This document shows positions 1-7,419 of a stretch of 44,195 nt of DNA, piece by piece (the stretch's first letter is position 1; the number at the start of each line of letters is the position of its first letter). The position numbers and the translations under genes are program-made. Source of the stretch: Anaerolineae bacterium (GTDB lineage: Bacteria > Chloroflexota > Anaerolineae > Anaerolineales > Villigracilaceae); contig JAFLCE010000024.1 of assembly GCA_017303655.1 (NCBI GenBank), positions 1 through 44,195 on the forward strand, in the 5' to 3' direction. The notes beneath the pieces were generated by a model. The model saw only the letters and a list, made by a program, of their open reading frames with translations, made no database searches and was not told the DNA's origin.

Positions 1-89
1 GGCAGGGTTGCACCCGCTTCGAGCGCGGCGTGAAGCGCAGCATTATCCGTCAGGCGCAGGTCGCGGCGAATCCACCAGATATTGGTCAT
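1..89 (-). CDS. phr: Deoxyribodipyrimidine photolyase, N-terminal fragment (runs off window)
   Basis: Only the first 29 codons are inside the window. The N-terminus reads [20 protein letters not shown], the hallmark start of the DNA photolyase/cryptochrome family (W-x-R-R-D-L-R-x-x-D-N), which begins the Rossmann-like antenna-binding domain. Known members use FADH- and blue light to split cyclobutane pyrimidine dimers. The ATG overlaps the stop of the upstream gene by ATGA, so the two are translationally coupled. It sits at the distal end of the operon that begins with crtI and includes a CarH-type light sensor, and light-induced repair there makes biological sense. Class and substrate (CPD or 6-4) cannot be decided from the fragment. 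Confidence 0.87.
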   Translation of the reverse strand, partial: MTNIWWIRRDLRLTDNAALHAALEAGATL

Positions 90-754
90 AGAGGCTGTGG
101 AGAAAAATTCGTGTCGTCCAGCCACATCACGCGCACAAGCGCATGAGTAACGGTAGGCTGGTCATTGATCTTGATCGTGACCTCACCCTGGCGGCTCAGA
201 TTGAGTTGACCTTCATTCCCTGCTGAGTCACTAAAGTTGAGCGATCCATACCCGCGAATTTTGGTATTTCCAAAAAATGACAATGCTAGTTCGCTGGTGA
301 GTGTGCCACTTAACGTCGCTTCATAGACGTGGGATTTGAACGTGAACTTCGAAGGCGCAGGCATGCCTAATCCGCGCAAACCGACGGTGGTGCCGAGAAT
401 TTTTTCAGAGCCTTCGAAGATGTCTCCATTTGGCATGTCTGCCGAATAAGTGATGTGATAGACCGGGGAACTGCTGACCAACTTCGCTGCTATCAGTGCG
501 TTGGTAATGGGATCTCGTTCGCTGGCAACATCGCCTTCGCGGTTGAAGCGCGGCTGATAGTAGGCACGTCCGAATGAAGTGGCAGACGCCGCGGCATAGA
601 GTGCTACAGCTTCGAGCGCTTTGGCGGTTTTATTTTGCGTCAACGCCTCTGCGGCTTTGGCAAGCCACTCCGTCTTATGCATGCGTCGGATGATGTATCC
701 CAAAAGGGTAGTGCCTTCAGGGGGTAATTCGTAACGAAGGGTGTCGATTAACAA
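86..754 (-). CDS. Conserved-looking hypothetical protein (222 aa) in the light-response operon
   Basis: I do not recognise the family. The protein has an alpha-helical Ala-rich N-terminal third (residues about 25-65) and a beta-rich remainder with alternating hydrophobic and polar strands and many Gly/Ser/Thr residues. No signal peptide, membrane segment or catalytic motif is evident, so it is probably cytoplasmic. The start chosen is TTG, with AAGGAGG a few bases upstream; no better ATG exists at the N-terminus. It lies 53 bp after the MFS gene and overlaps the photolyase start by ATGA. Position alone suggests a role in photoprotection or carotenoid handling. Function is unknown. Confidence 0.7.
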   Translation of the reverse strand: MLIDTLRYELPPEGTTLLGYIIRRMHKTEWLAKAAEALTQNKTAKALEAVALYAAASATSFGRAYYQPRFNREGDVASERDPITNALIAAKLVSSSPVYHITYSADMPNGDIFEGSEKILGTTVGLRGLGMPAPSKFTFKSHVYEATLSGTLTSELALSFFGNTKIRGYGSLNFSDSAGNEGQLNLSRQGEVTIKINDQPTVTHALVRVMWLDDTNFSPQPL

Positions 755-783
755 GGGGACTCCTCCTTGAAACTAATGGAAGC

Positions 784-806
784 CATCATCCTGTTTTCAG
801 GATGGG
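784..806. other. Small stem-loop between MFS and hypothetical gene
   Basis: CATCCTG (787-793) and CAGGATG (798-804) pair around a TTTT loop. There is no U-run after it on the minus strand, so it is more likely an RNA-processing or stability element inside the operon than a terminator. Confidence 0.4.
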
Positions 807-807
807 A

Positions 808-2088
808 TTAATCTACTTTGTGGGCAGGGGCAGGTTGTTGCGTCACACGAGTGCGGATCTCTGCCGCGATGGGGTGATTGAAGACCGTAAAGAATATGAA
901 CACCGTGATGCCGAGCATCAGAATCGCACCGAAAGCTCCGGGTGACCATGTGCCAAAGGCTTGCAGTAAATATCCGCCGATGATGGGGGCAAAGATGCGA
1001 GTAGCGCTTTCAATGGATGCACCCAGACCAAGGATCCCGCCGATCTCCTGTGGTTGAACAGCTTTGGTCAACGTAGAGGAAAGCAACGTGTTCAGGATGC
1101 CCCCTGAGACAGCCGTGGGAGCGAGTACAACCAACAACCAGAAGACGCTGGGTGTCAGCGCCCACCCGATAAGGGAGACGGTCATCATGACGCATCCAAT
1201 TAGGATGAGAACATCTTCGCGGTAACGTTTGGTAAGCTGCCCGATCAAGAAGCCCTGCACGAACACAGAGAGCACACCTACATACGTAAGGATAAAACCG
1301 GTATCACGCGCTTGAAAGTTAAATTTCTGCAGGGCATACAGGGCAAATATGGTTTGGAAGATGGCAAATGCCAATCCATAGAAAAAACGGGCAGTCAGTA
1401 AAGCACCGGTGAACGGACGTGTCAAAGCCTGGGTCAAAGCCGAGAGCGTTATGGCAGGTTTGGTTTCGGGCATATTCGCGCGCTTCTCTTTTGTCAATGA
1501 TTCGGGTAACCAAAAGTAGATCATCAAAAGATTGATGAAAGACAGCGCCGCCGCGACGAAGCCGGGAACGGAGTATCCCCATTGACTGAGCAATCCGCCT
1601 GTGGCTGGACCAATAATGAAGCCCATGCCGAAGGCTGCGCCGATCATCCCGAGCCCCTTTGAGCGATCTTTTTCATCGGTGACATCCGAGATATAAGCTT
1701 GAGCCACGCTAAGGTTGCCGCCCGTGAGTCCATCCACCATGCGGCTTAAGAAGAGAATTCCGAGCACGAACACGTTGGCGGCTTGCGGGTTGAAGGCATT
1801 TGCCAGCGCGGTACCGATGCTATCCGCAAAACCGAGCAGAAGGAAACCAAGGAACGTACCGAAGATGGATGCGAGAAGGACAGGGCGGCGTCCATAGCGG
1901 TCGGAGAGCCGACCCAGTAAAGGCGCACCAATCAACTGCATGACAGCGTAAGAAGCAACCAACAAACCAGTTACGAATTGAGTCGCACCGTATTTTTCAG
2001 CATAATAGGGCAGTAAAGGCAAGATCAGGCTGAAGCCTAACAGGTCGACGAAAACAACCAGAATGATGGAGAGAAGACGTTTGTTCAT
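808..2088 (-). CDS. MFS transporter, DHA1/TetA-like drug-proton antiporter family
   Basis: A 426-aa protein with about 12 hydrophobic segments, the usual length for the major facilitator superfamily. The N-terminus resembles TetA-type DHA1 exporters (VDLLGFSLILPLLPYYAEKY). Loop 2-3 carries motif A (GRLSDRYGRRPVLL, about residues 59-72), and a second half-repeat follows a cytoplasmic linker near residue 200. The protein acts in the inner membrane, presumably exporting a small molecule with proton uptake. RBS AAAGGA precedes the ATG, which lies 7 bp after the carH stop. Co-transcription with crtI and carH suggests the substrate may be connected to light stress or carotenoid metabolism. TetA resemblance alone does not establish tetracycline resistance. 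Confidence 0.85.
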   Translation of the reverse strand: MNKRLLSIILVVFVDLLGFSLILPLLPYYAEKYGATQFVTGLLVASYAVMQLIGAPLLGRLSDRYGRRPVLLASIFGTFLGFLLLGFADSIGTALANAFNPQAANVFVLGILFLSRMVDGLTGGNLSVAQAYISDVTDEKDRSKGLGMIGAAFGMGFIIGPATGGLLSQWGYSVPGFVAAALSFINLLMIYFWLPESLTKEKRANMPETKPAITLSALTQALTRPFTGALLTARFFYGLAFAIFQTIFALYALQKFNFQARDTGFILTYVGVLSVFVQGFLIGQLTKRYREDVLILIGCVMMTVSLIGWALTPSVFWLLVVLAPTAVSGGILNTLLSSTLTKAVQPQEIGGILGLGASIESATRIFAPIIGGYLLQAFGTWSPGAFGAILMLGITVFIFFTVFNHPIAAEIRTRVTQQPAPAHKVD

Positions 2089-2095
2089 ATATCCT

Positions 2096-3403
2096 TTATG
2101 TTATTTCTGACGCATAAGTATGCAGCCAGGTTTGGATCGACTCACCTTGTCCATTGATGTGCTCGTCCACGGCATTAGAGTAGGCTTTCATAAAATGATT
2201 CAGTTCCTGCGGCTGGCTTTCATGCATCTGTAGCAGTGACTTCAGCCATTCTATTTCTTCAGAGAGGTGGTCAAGGTCACCAAGCTGCAGGGCAGCGGCG
2301 ATATTGTTGCCAAGAAAGTGGATGCCTGTGTTTAAATTTTCCGGCGCTATCATCAGTGGCTGGACATGTTCTTTGATCGTGCTTTCGATCTGGCTGCGTT
2401 TTGCAACAAAAGCATGTAAAGCCACCAGGTATTTCTGCGAAGCGATTTTGAGTTCGCGGGTTGATTTTTTGCCTTTCAAGATATCTTCCACTTCCTGAAT
2501 GGATAACTCGAGAGATTTCCCAAGAAAGTGACCGGGGATATGTTCGATCATGCTTTCGCGCAAGTTGAAGATGCGCCCACCAAAGGCAGTATTTACATTT
2601 TGTGCTGCAAGGGCAAGAGCAGTATGCTGAAGATGTGCGGCGCTGCCCAAGGTCTGTGCCACAAGGATGACCAGATTGGCTTTGACCTTGAGGGCAGTCT
2701 CTGCAAAGCGGTCACCTGGAACATTGGCACCCAGATAGATGACGTTCATTCCACGTCGCCTTAACAACAGCGAAAGCAACAAAGGTGTAAAGGTGTGCCA
2801 TTCATCTGGCGGGCAACCGACCAGTACAGTTTGAGGGCGGGTGGGAGGTGGGGATGCGCTCAGAAGTGCATCCAATCTGCGCATTGCCAACCCGGAAGCG
2901 AAATGTTCCTGTTGAACACTGGCGCGGTTCTCATACCATAACGCGCCGATTTCAGACATGCCTTTTTGTAACACTTCAATACACACCGCTTCCACCGGAG
3001 AGATGGAGAAGGCTTTGTTCAACGCTTGTTCGGCATGGGTCTCACTAAAATTCAGACAGGCAGCGATCCATTCGACGCGAATGTTATCGAGGGTAGTGTC
3101 GTTTGAGAAATTGGCAGGCACAATCATATTTGTCGAAAATGATTCAGCCAGCGGGTCGGTCCCTGAAGCGATTAGTTCATTCCAACGGTCCACGGCGCGT
3201 GAGATGGAAAGCCCTTCCGCCTGTCTTCCGATCAGCCATTTGATGGTTTCAATATCATATTGCGAATACAAACGATGACCGCCTGCTGTTCGTTGTGGCG
3301 TAGGTAATCCATAGCGGCGTTCCCACGCGCGTAGGGTGTCTGCGGCGAGACCAGTTTCGCGCAGAACGGCTTTCAAATTAAAGGCAGGCGATTTACTAAG
3401 CAT
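2096..3403 (-). CDS. carH: CarH/LitR-type adenosylcobalamin-dependent photoreceptor, MerR-family repressor
   Basis: A MerR-type winged helix occupies residues about 8-75 (WERRYG, GGHRLYS). A B12-binding module follows. W156, E166 and H167 give the W-x9-EH signature of the four-helix cap that holds the adenosyl group, and E201-x-H203 at the start of the Rossmann domain supplies the expected lower cobalt ligand, with the GGRIF loop further on. In characterised CarH proteins, the dark AdoCbl-bound tetramer blocks carotenoid promoters and light breaks it up. RBS GAGGAA precedes the ATG, 12 bp after crtI. At 435 aa it is about 140 aa longer than typical CarH; the extra C-terminus (about 300-435) is helical and unassigned. 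Residue 157, after the cap Trp, is Tyr. The likely target is the palindrome at 4992-5037. Confidence 0.9.
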   Translation of the reverse strand: MLSKSPAFNLKAVLRETGLAADTLRAWERRYGLPTPQRTAGGHRLYSQYDIETIKWLIGRQAEGLSISRAVDRWNELIASGTDPLAESFSTNMIVPANFSNDTTLDNIRVEWIAACLNFSETHAEQALNKAFSISPVEAVCIEVLQKGMSEIGALWYENRASVQQEHFASGLAMRRLDALLSASPPPTRPQTVLVGCPPDEWHTFTPLLLSLLLRRRGMNVIYLGANVPGDRFAETALKVKANLVILVAQTLGSAAHLQHTALALAAQNVNTAFGGRIFNLRESMIEHIPGHFLGKSLELSIQEVEDILKGKKSTRELKIASQKYLVALHAFVAKRSQIESTIKEHVQPLMIAPENLNTGIHFLGNNIAAALQLGDLDHLSEEIEWLKSLLQMHESQPQELNHFMKAYSNAVDEHINGQGESIQTWLHTYASEIT

Positions 3404-3415
3404 GAGGATTCCTCG

Positions 3416-4942
3416 TTAAGCTGGGGTTAGGGTGGGTTCAACCACATTTTGCACAGCTATTGTACCCTTTTCCTTAAGGATTCGCTCAGTTGTCAGACGA
3501 GCTGATAGCAATACGATAGGGAGCCCGGTGCCGGGGTGGGTAGATGCACCAGTAAAGTACATATTCTTGTATTGGGCATGGCGATTATGCGGGCGGAGAT
3601 ACCCAACCTGCCAGAAGTTATGACTAAGACCGAAGGCCGCACCTTTTTCAAGGTTAAAACGCTCTTTCCAAACTTTGGGCTGATACACGATCTCAAACTT
3701 GATATGCTCTTTGAGGTCGGTGATGCCCATTTCTTTTTCGAGGCGGGCAAACACGGTGGCGCGTGCGCGGTTAACCAACGCATCCCAATCTTGGTTACTG
3801 CGTTCGCTCAAATGCCCAACGGGGACAAGCACATACAAGGTTTCCTGTCCTTCTGGGGCGGCGGCAGCGTCAGTCCGTGCAGGGGCGTGGACGTAAAACG
3901 AGGGGATTTCAGGCAGAGTGTGATCTTCGAAGATCTGGTCAAACGATGCCTTGTAATCTCCGCCGAGAAAGACGTTGTGATGTGCAACCTGCTTGTATGG
4001 TTTATCCACACCCCAATAGAACATGATGGTGGAGCAGGTGTAGAGTTTTTCGTCTAACTTTTTGGCTTCTTTTGTATCAGGCAAAAGTTCTTTGTAGATA
4101 TAAGGCAGATCCGCATTGCCGACAAAGATATCGGCAGTGTAAGTCTTGCCATCCGCTGCGATCACGCTTTCCACTTTCGATTTTCCAACATTGATCTTCT
4201 TCACGGGTGAGCTGAAAACGAACTTCACACCAAGCTTTTCGGCAACTTTGGTCAGCGCTTGAATCCCGGCATACATGCCGCCCATGGGATACCACACGCC
4301 TTCTGCTAATTCGGTGTATTGCAAGAGGGAGTAGGTGGCAGGGGCGTCGTACGGGCTGAGTCCCAGATACATATTCTGGAAGGTAAAGGCGGCTTTCAGG
4401 CGTTCATCTTTGAAGAAGCGGCTGGTATTGGTGTAATGCTTTTGAAGCGCCTTCAGGTTGAAGATCAATGGCAGGTTCTTCAGGCTGAAATACTCAAAGA
4501 TGTTAAAGAAATTACGCCCAACAAATTTTTCAAGCGAGATCTTATAGTGCTTCGAGCCTTCGGCAATATAACCGAGAAAACCAGTAAAGGCGGTCTTATC
4601 CACGGCTTCGAGCTGGGTCTGCATCTTGCCAATGTCCGAGGTCAGTTCGAGGCGCAGTCCGTCGTCAAAATAGACTTTGTAAGTTGGGTCAATCCGGCGC
4701 AGGTCGAGGTGGTCGCTCATCTTTTCGCCGATAGAGGCAAAGGTTTCTTCCCAAACTTCGGGCATGAGAAACAGGGTCGGACCAATGTCGAAGCGGTGTC
4801 CGTCGCGAATGATTTGATTGCAGCGCCCGCCTGGGGTGGCTTCCTTCTCCAGAATGGTCACATCGTATCCATTTTTTGCAAGCCGAGCGGCAGTGGCGAT
4901 TCCGCCAATTCCAGCGCCAATTACTAGGGCAGTCGGTTTCAT
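3416..4942 (-). CDS. crtI: Phytoene desaturase (CrtI type)
   Basis: A 508-aa FAD-dependent desaturase that introduces double bonds into phytoene on the way to neurosporene or lycopene; product depth cannot be read from sequence. The N-terminus has the dinucleotide-binding fold (VIGAGIGGIATAARLAKNGY, then EK and PGGRC). The C-terminus holds the bacterial CrtI signature (FTGASTHPGTGLPIVLLSA), where FAD is bound again. An in-frame TTG at 4966 would extend the protein by 8 aa, but the ATG at 4942 has AAGGAG 8 nt upstream and begins exactly at the conserved MKPTALVIGAG, so I take it. It is the first gene of the minus-strand light operon and is divergent from crtB. Confidence 0.94.
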   Translation of the reverse strand: MKPTALVIGAGIGGIATAARLAKNGYDVTILEKEATPGGRCNQIIRDGHRFDIGPTLFLMPEVWEETFASIGEKMSDHLDLRRIDPTYKVYFDDGLRLELTSDIGKMQTQLEAVDKTAFTGFLGYIAEGSKHYKISLEKFVGRNFFNIFEYFSLKNLPLIFNLKALQKHYTNTSRFFKDERLKAAFTFQNMYLGLSPYDAPATYSLLQYTELAEGVWYPMGGMYAGIQALTKVAEKLGVKFVFSSPVKKINVGKSKVESVIAADGKTYTADIFVGNADLPYIYKELLPDTKEAKKLDEKLYTCSTIMFYWGVDKPYKQVAHHNVFLGGDYKASFDQIFEDHTLPEIPSFYVHAPARTDAAAAPEGQETLYVLVPVGHLSERSNQDWDALVNRARATVFARLEKEMGITDLKEHIKFEIVYQPKVWKERFNLEKGAAFGLSHNFWQVGYLRPHNRHAQYKNMYFTGASTHPGTGLPIVLLSARLTTERILKEKGTIAVQNVVEPTLTPA

Positions 4943-4971
4943 ATGTAAATCTCCTTTTTTATTCAACTCCT

Positions 4972-5057
4972 GTATTTTACACTACGTACAGTATTTGTCA
5001 AGGTTTTGTTTTTATATAGACAAAACCTTGACAAATAGGATAATTTCAGTAAAATAT
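4972..5057. promoter_or_regulatory. Mirror-symmetric divergent crtI/crtB promoter with probable CarH operator
   Basis: A perfect 18-bp inverted repeat (4992-5009 TATTTGTCAAGGTTTTGT and 5020-5037) has a 10-bp AT-rich centre. Each arm contains a TTGACA -35 box: 5028-5033 for crtB, 5001-4996 on the minus strand for crtI. Each is followed, 16 bp on, by TAAAAT: 5050-5055 and 4979-4974. The -10 boxes are also symmetric about position 5014.5. Within each arm TTTGT recurs at an 11-bp interval, one helical turn, like the spacing of CarH operator repeats. A repressor bound here would cover both -35 boxes at once. Confidence 0.8.
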
Positions 5058-5074
5058 AAAGGATGATAAACAAC

Positions 5075-5080
5075 GAGGAG
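5075..5080 (+). promoter_or_regulatory. Ribosome binding site deciding the crtB start
   Basis: GAGGAG lies 6 nt before the ATG at 5087. The alternative in-frame ATG at 5063 has only a purine run directly against it and would start within a base or two of the predicted transcript start. Confidence 0.7.
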
Positions 5081-5086
5081 AGACAT

Positions 5087-6034
5087 ATGCAAGCACATGC
5101 AAATTGGGAAAGCCAACTATTATCCCTGGCAGGGCATATTCCACATCCCACGACACATCCATTCTTTTCGTATTGGGCAGGGGATGCCTCTCTGCGTAAC
5201 GCTTATAAAGAAGCTGAAGTTATTACTGCTGCGCACAGTAAGTCTTTCCATTTTGCATCTGGTTTGTTGCCCGAAGAAAAACGCTCTGCTGTCCGCGCCC
5301 TTTACGCTTTTTGCCGTACCGTGGATGATATTGTCGATGAAGTTGAATTAAAGAAAGACCGGGAATTTGAGTTGGATTACTGGCGCAATATCGTTGAAAC
5401 CGCCTCAGCCTCGACCGATGACCGGGTCGCTGCTGCCTGGGCAGATACCCTGGTCCGATACCACATTCCGCGCCACTATGCTTTGCAATTGATCGACGGG
5501 GTTGCGCGCGACATTTCTCAAACCCGTTACCAAACCTTCGCTGATCTTGCCACGTATTGTTATGGCGTTGCTTCCACTGTCGGGTTAATGAGTATGTACA
5601 TTATCGGTTTCAAAGGACACGAAGCCGTTCCTTACGCCATCAAACTTGGGGTTGCCTTGCAAATGACCAATATCCTGCGTGATGTGGGTGAGGACTATCG
5701 CAATGGTCGCTTGTACCTGCCACGCGAAGAATTGGCGACTTATGGCATCCGTGAAGAAGATATCGCCGCCGGGCGTGTGACGGATAATTGGCGTCAATTC
5801 ATGAAATTCCAGATCGAACGCACCCGCCATTTATATGAGGCTTCGTGGTCGGGTGTAAAACTGCTCGAACGCGAAGGCCAACTTGCCATTGGCGCCGCTT
5901 CAGTGTTCTATCAAGGTATTCTTGAAGATATCGAAAAGCACGATTACGACGTATTTAGCCGTCGTGCTTCTTTGAGCACCGTGGGTAAAATTGCCAAACT
6001 TCCCGCCTTGTGGATGAAGATCCGCACCCTTTAA
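5087..6034 (+). CDS. crtB: Phytoene synthase
   Basis: A 315-aa squalene/phytoene synthase family enzyme that condenses two geranylgeranyl-PP to phytoene, the first committed carotenoid step. Both Mg-diphosphate-binding aspartate motifs are present: RTVDDIVDE (DxxxD, about residue 85) and NILRDVGEDYRNGRLYLP (DxxxD, second). The substrate-pocket start FHFASGLLPEEKRSAVRALYAFCR is also typical of the family; only its key residues are noted here. Start 5087 is supported by GAGGAG. It is divergent from crtI under the shared symmetric promoter, so the two enzymes should be co-induced by light. Confidence 0.94.
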   Translation: MQAHANWESQLLSLAGHIPHPTTHPFFSYWAGDASLRNAYKEAEVITAAHSKSFHFASGLLPEEKRSAVRALYAFCRTVDDIVDEVELKKDREFELDYWRNIVETASASTDDRVAAAWADTLVRYHIPRHYALQLIDGVARDISQTRYQTFADLATYCYGVASTVGLMSMYIIGFKGHEAVPYAIKLGVALQMTNILRDVGEDYRNGRLYLPREELATYGIREEDIAAGRVTDNWRQFMKFQIERTRHLYEASWSGVKLLEREGQLAIGAASVFYQGILEDIEKHDYDVFSRRASLSTVGKIAKLPALWMKIRTL

Positions 6035-6059
6035 TTTTCTAATATCCTCCTCTGTGTGT

Positions 6060-6091
6060 GCAAGGGCGTGATTGGGCAATCATGCCCTTGC
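6060..6091 (+). terminator. Stem-loop after crtB
   Basis: GCAAGGGCGTGATT (6060-6073) pairs with AATCATGCCCTTGC (6078-6091) apart from one G-U wobble, around a GGGC loop. The strong 14-bp stem lies 25 bp after the crtB stop. The following U-tract is weak (CTATTT). Confidence 0.65.
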
Positions 6092-6095
6092 CTAT

Positions 6096-6253
6096 TTAAC
6101 TCAAGTTGCCACCATGCCAAGAACTTTAAAACCCCTTGCCACGAATTTCGCTAATTCATACGAATTTTTTCTCTTATTCGTGAAAATTCGTGTAATTCGC
6201 GGCTAAAGTTTTTGGTTTTTGGCTAAAACCAAAAAGGTAGCAACTTGAGTTAA
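6096..6253. repeat. Palindromic extragenic element, about 158 bp
   Basis: The outer arms TTAACTCAAGTTGCCACC (6096-6113) and GGTAGCAACTTGAGTTAA (6236-6253) match at 17 of 18 positions. The interior is also loosely self-complementary: CTTTAAAACC against GGTTTTTGGC-type runs, and repeated CGAATT / AATTCG words such as ACACGAATT. No open reading frame is evident. It fills most of the gap between crtB and the SGNH gene and looks like a MITE-like or REP-like dispersed hairpin element. Confidence 0.65.
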
Positions 6254-6291
6254 TTAATTATATCCAATGCCATCAGACGTTCATCTTCTTT

Positions 6292-6300
6292 TGATATACT
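6292..6300 (+). promoter_or_regulatory. Extended -10 promoter of the SGNH lipoprotein, probably leaderless
   Basis: TGATATACT is an extended -10 box (TG-n-TATACT) ending 7 nt before the ATG at 6308, so transcription should begin at or next to the start codon. No Shine-Dalgarno sequence is present. Confidence 0.5.
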
Positions 6301-6307
6301 TGTTTTT

Positions 6308-6985
6308 ATGAAGAAGCTTTTTATCCTGATTTGTCTTATTTTTATTGGCTGTACGTCTAAACCAAATCCTGCCCCGGAGAATTCCATGAGTTTTCGATAT
6401 TTAGCCCTGGGTGATTCCTATACCATTGGCGAGTCGGTTCCAGAGCCTGAGCGCTTTCCCAATCAACTTGCTGCCTTGCTTGAAAAAGAAGGACGCACTG
6501 TTGACGTAACCATCATTGCCCGCACCGGTTGGACGACCGACGAACTATGGCAGGGGATTCAAGCAGAAACCGTTACACCTCCGTATGACCTTGTTTCCCT
6601 CCTGATCGGGGTCAACAATCAGTATCGCGGCAGAGACAGCGAAGAATATCGTGAAGGCTTTAGGTTCCTGCTCAACAAAGCCATCGAATATGCAGGTGGG
6701 GACGTGAACCGGGTCATCGTATTTTCCATTCCTGATTGGGGCGTTACACCTTTCGCGAGAGGCAGGGATGCACAAGCGATCGCGGCGGAGATCGATGCCT
6801 TCAATCAGATCAATCTCGAAGAAGCACAAAAAGCAGGTGCTCATTATGTAGATGTCACGCCTGTATCACGCGAGGCAGCTACAAACCCCGCCCTAATCGC
6901 CGCCGATGGTTTGCATCCTTCCGGCGAAATGTATGCCGAATGGGCATCCTCTGCCTTGCCCATTGCGTTAACCATCTTGAAGTAG
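6308..6985 (+). CDS. SGNH/GDSL-family hydrolase lipoprotein
   Basis: A 225-aa protein with a short lipoprotein signal (MKKLFILICLIFIGC; lipobox Cys at residue 15), so it should be lipid-anchored outside the cytoplasmic membrane. SGNH block I is GDSYTIGE (nucleophile Ser), block III is IGVNNQY (Asn of the oxyanion hole) and block V is DGLHPS (catalytic Asp and His). These enzymes hydrolyse esters or thioesters; acetyl groups on glycans, or lysophospholipids, are possible substrates, but the sequence does not decide. It has its own extended -10 promoter and is followed after 29 bp by the epimerase gene. Confidence 0.85.
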   Translation: MKKLFILICLIFIGCTSKPNPAPENSMSFRYLALGDSYTIGESVPEPERFPNQLAALLEKEGRTVDVTIIARTGWTTDELWQGIQAETVTPPYDLVSLLIGVNNQYRGRDSEEYREGFRFLLNKAIEYAGGDVNRVIVFSIPDWGVTPFARGRDAQAIAAEIDAFNQINLEEAQKAGAHYVDVTPVSREAATNPALIAADGLHPSGEMYAEWASSALPIALTILK

Positions 6986-7014
6986 AATCATAGAAAACCT
7001 CCACTGGAGAACTC

Positions 7015-7419
7015 ATGCCATCCATTAAAGCCATCAATCACGTTGCCGTCGTTGTAGACGATATGGAAAAATCACTCACTTTTTGGCGCGATGCGCTTGG
7101 ACTCGACCTGCATGAATTGCGCGACGTCCCAGCCGAAAAATCCCAAGTAGCATTCCTACCTTTAGCAGGCGCCGAAGTGGAATTGGTGATGCCCACTTCT
7201 GATGACTCGGGCATTGCGAAATACCTCGCCAAACGCGGACCGGGTATGCATCACATTTGCCTCGAAGTGGATGATATTGTAGGCATGCTGGCACAACTTA
7301 GATCCAAAAATATTCGGCTCATCAACGAAGAACCACGCACGACAGCAGATGGAAAACAATATATTTTTATTCACCCTGAATCCACGGGCGGTGTATTGGT
7401 GGAGTTGTATCAGGTATAA
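7015..7419 (+). CDS. mce: Methylmalonyl-CoA epimerase (VOC superfamily)
   Basis: A 134-aa vicinal-oxygen-chelate protein made of two beta-alpha-beta-beta-beta units. The typical opening INHVAVVVDDMEKSLTFW and closing GVLVELYQ carry the family's metal ligands: H9, a Glu near 54-56, H79 or H80, and E131. It interconverts (2R)- and (2S)-methylmalonyl-CoA between propionyl-CoA carboxylase and the B12-dependent mutase, in the cytoplasm. GGAGAA lies shortly upstream of the ATG. Its TAA directly abuts the tilS ATG. A different VOC role (glyoxalase-like) is less likely because of the length and the GPGMHHICLEVDD stretch typical of epimerases. Confidence 0.88.
   Translation: MPSIKAINHVAVVVDDMEKSLTFWRDALGLDLHELRDVPAEKSQVAFLPLAGAEVELVMPTSDDSGIAKYLAKRGPGMHHICLEVDDIVGMLAQLRSKNIRLINEEPRTTADGKQYIFIHPESTGGVLVELYQV

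Noticed and set aside
808-2088. MFS protein as a tetracycline-resistance determinant
   Set aside because: Motif A and general TetA likeness are shared by many DHA1 exporters; context points to the carotenoid/light operon rather than a resistance island.
4943-4966. Eight-residue N-terminal extension of CrtI from a TTG
   Set aside because: The ATG at 4942 has AAGGAG at good spacing and begins the conserved dinucleotide-binding fold.
4963-5151. Minus-strand 62-codon frame across the crt promoter
   Set aside because: It runs through the palindromic promoter and the start of crtB, has no RBS, and looks non-coding.
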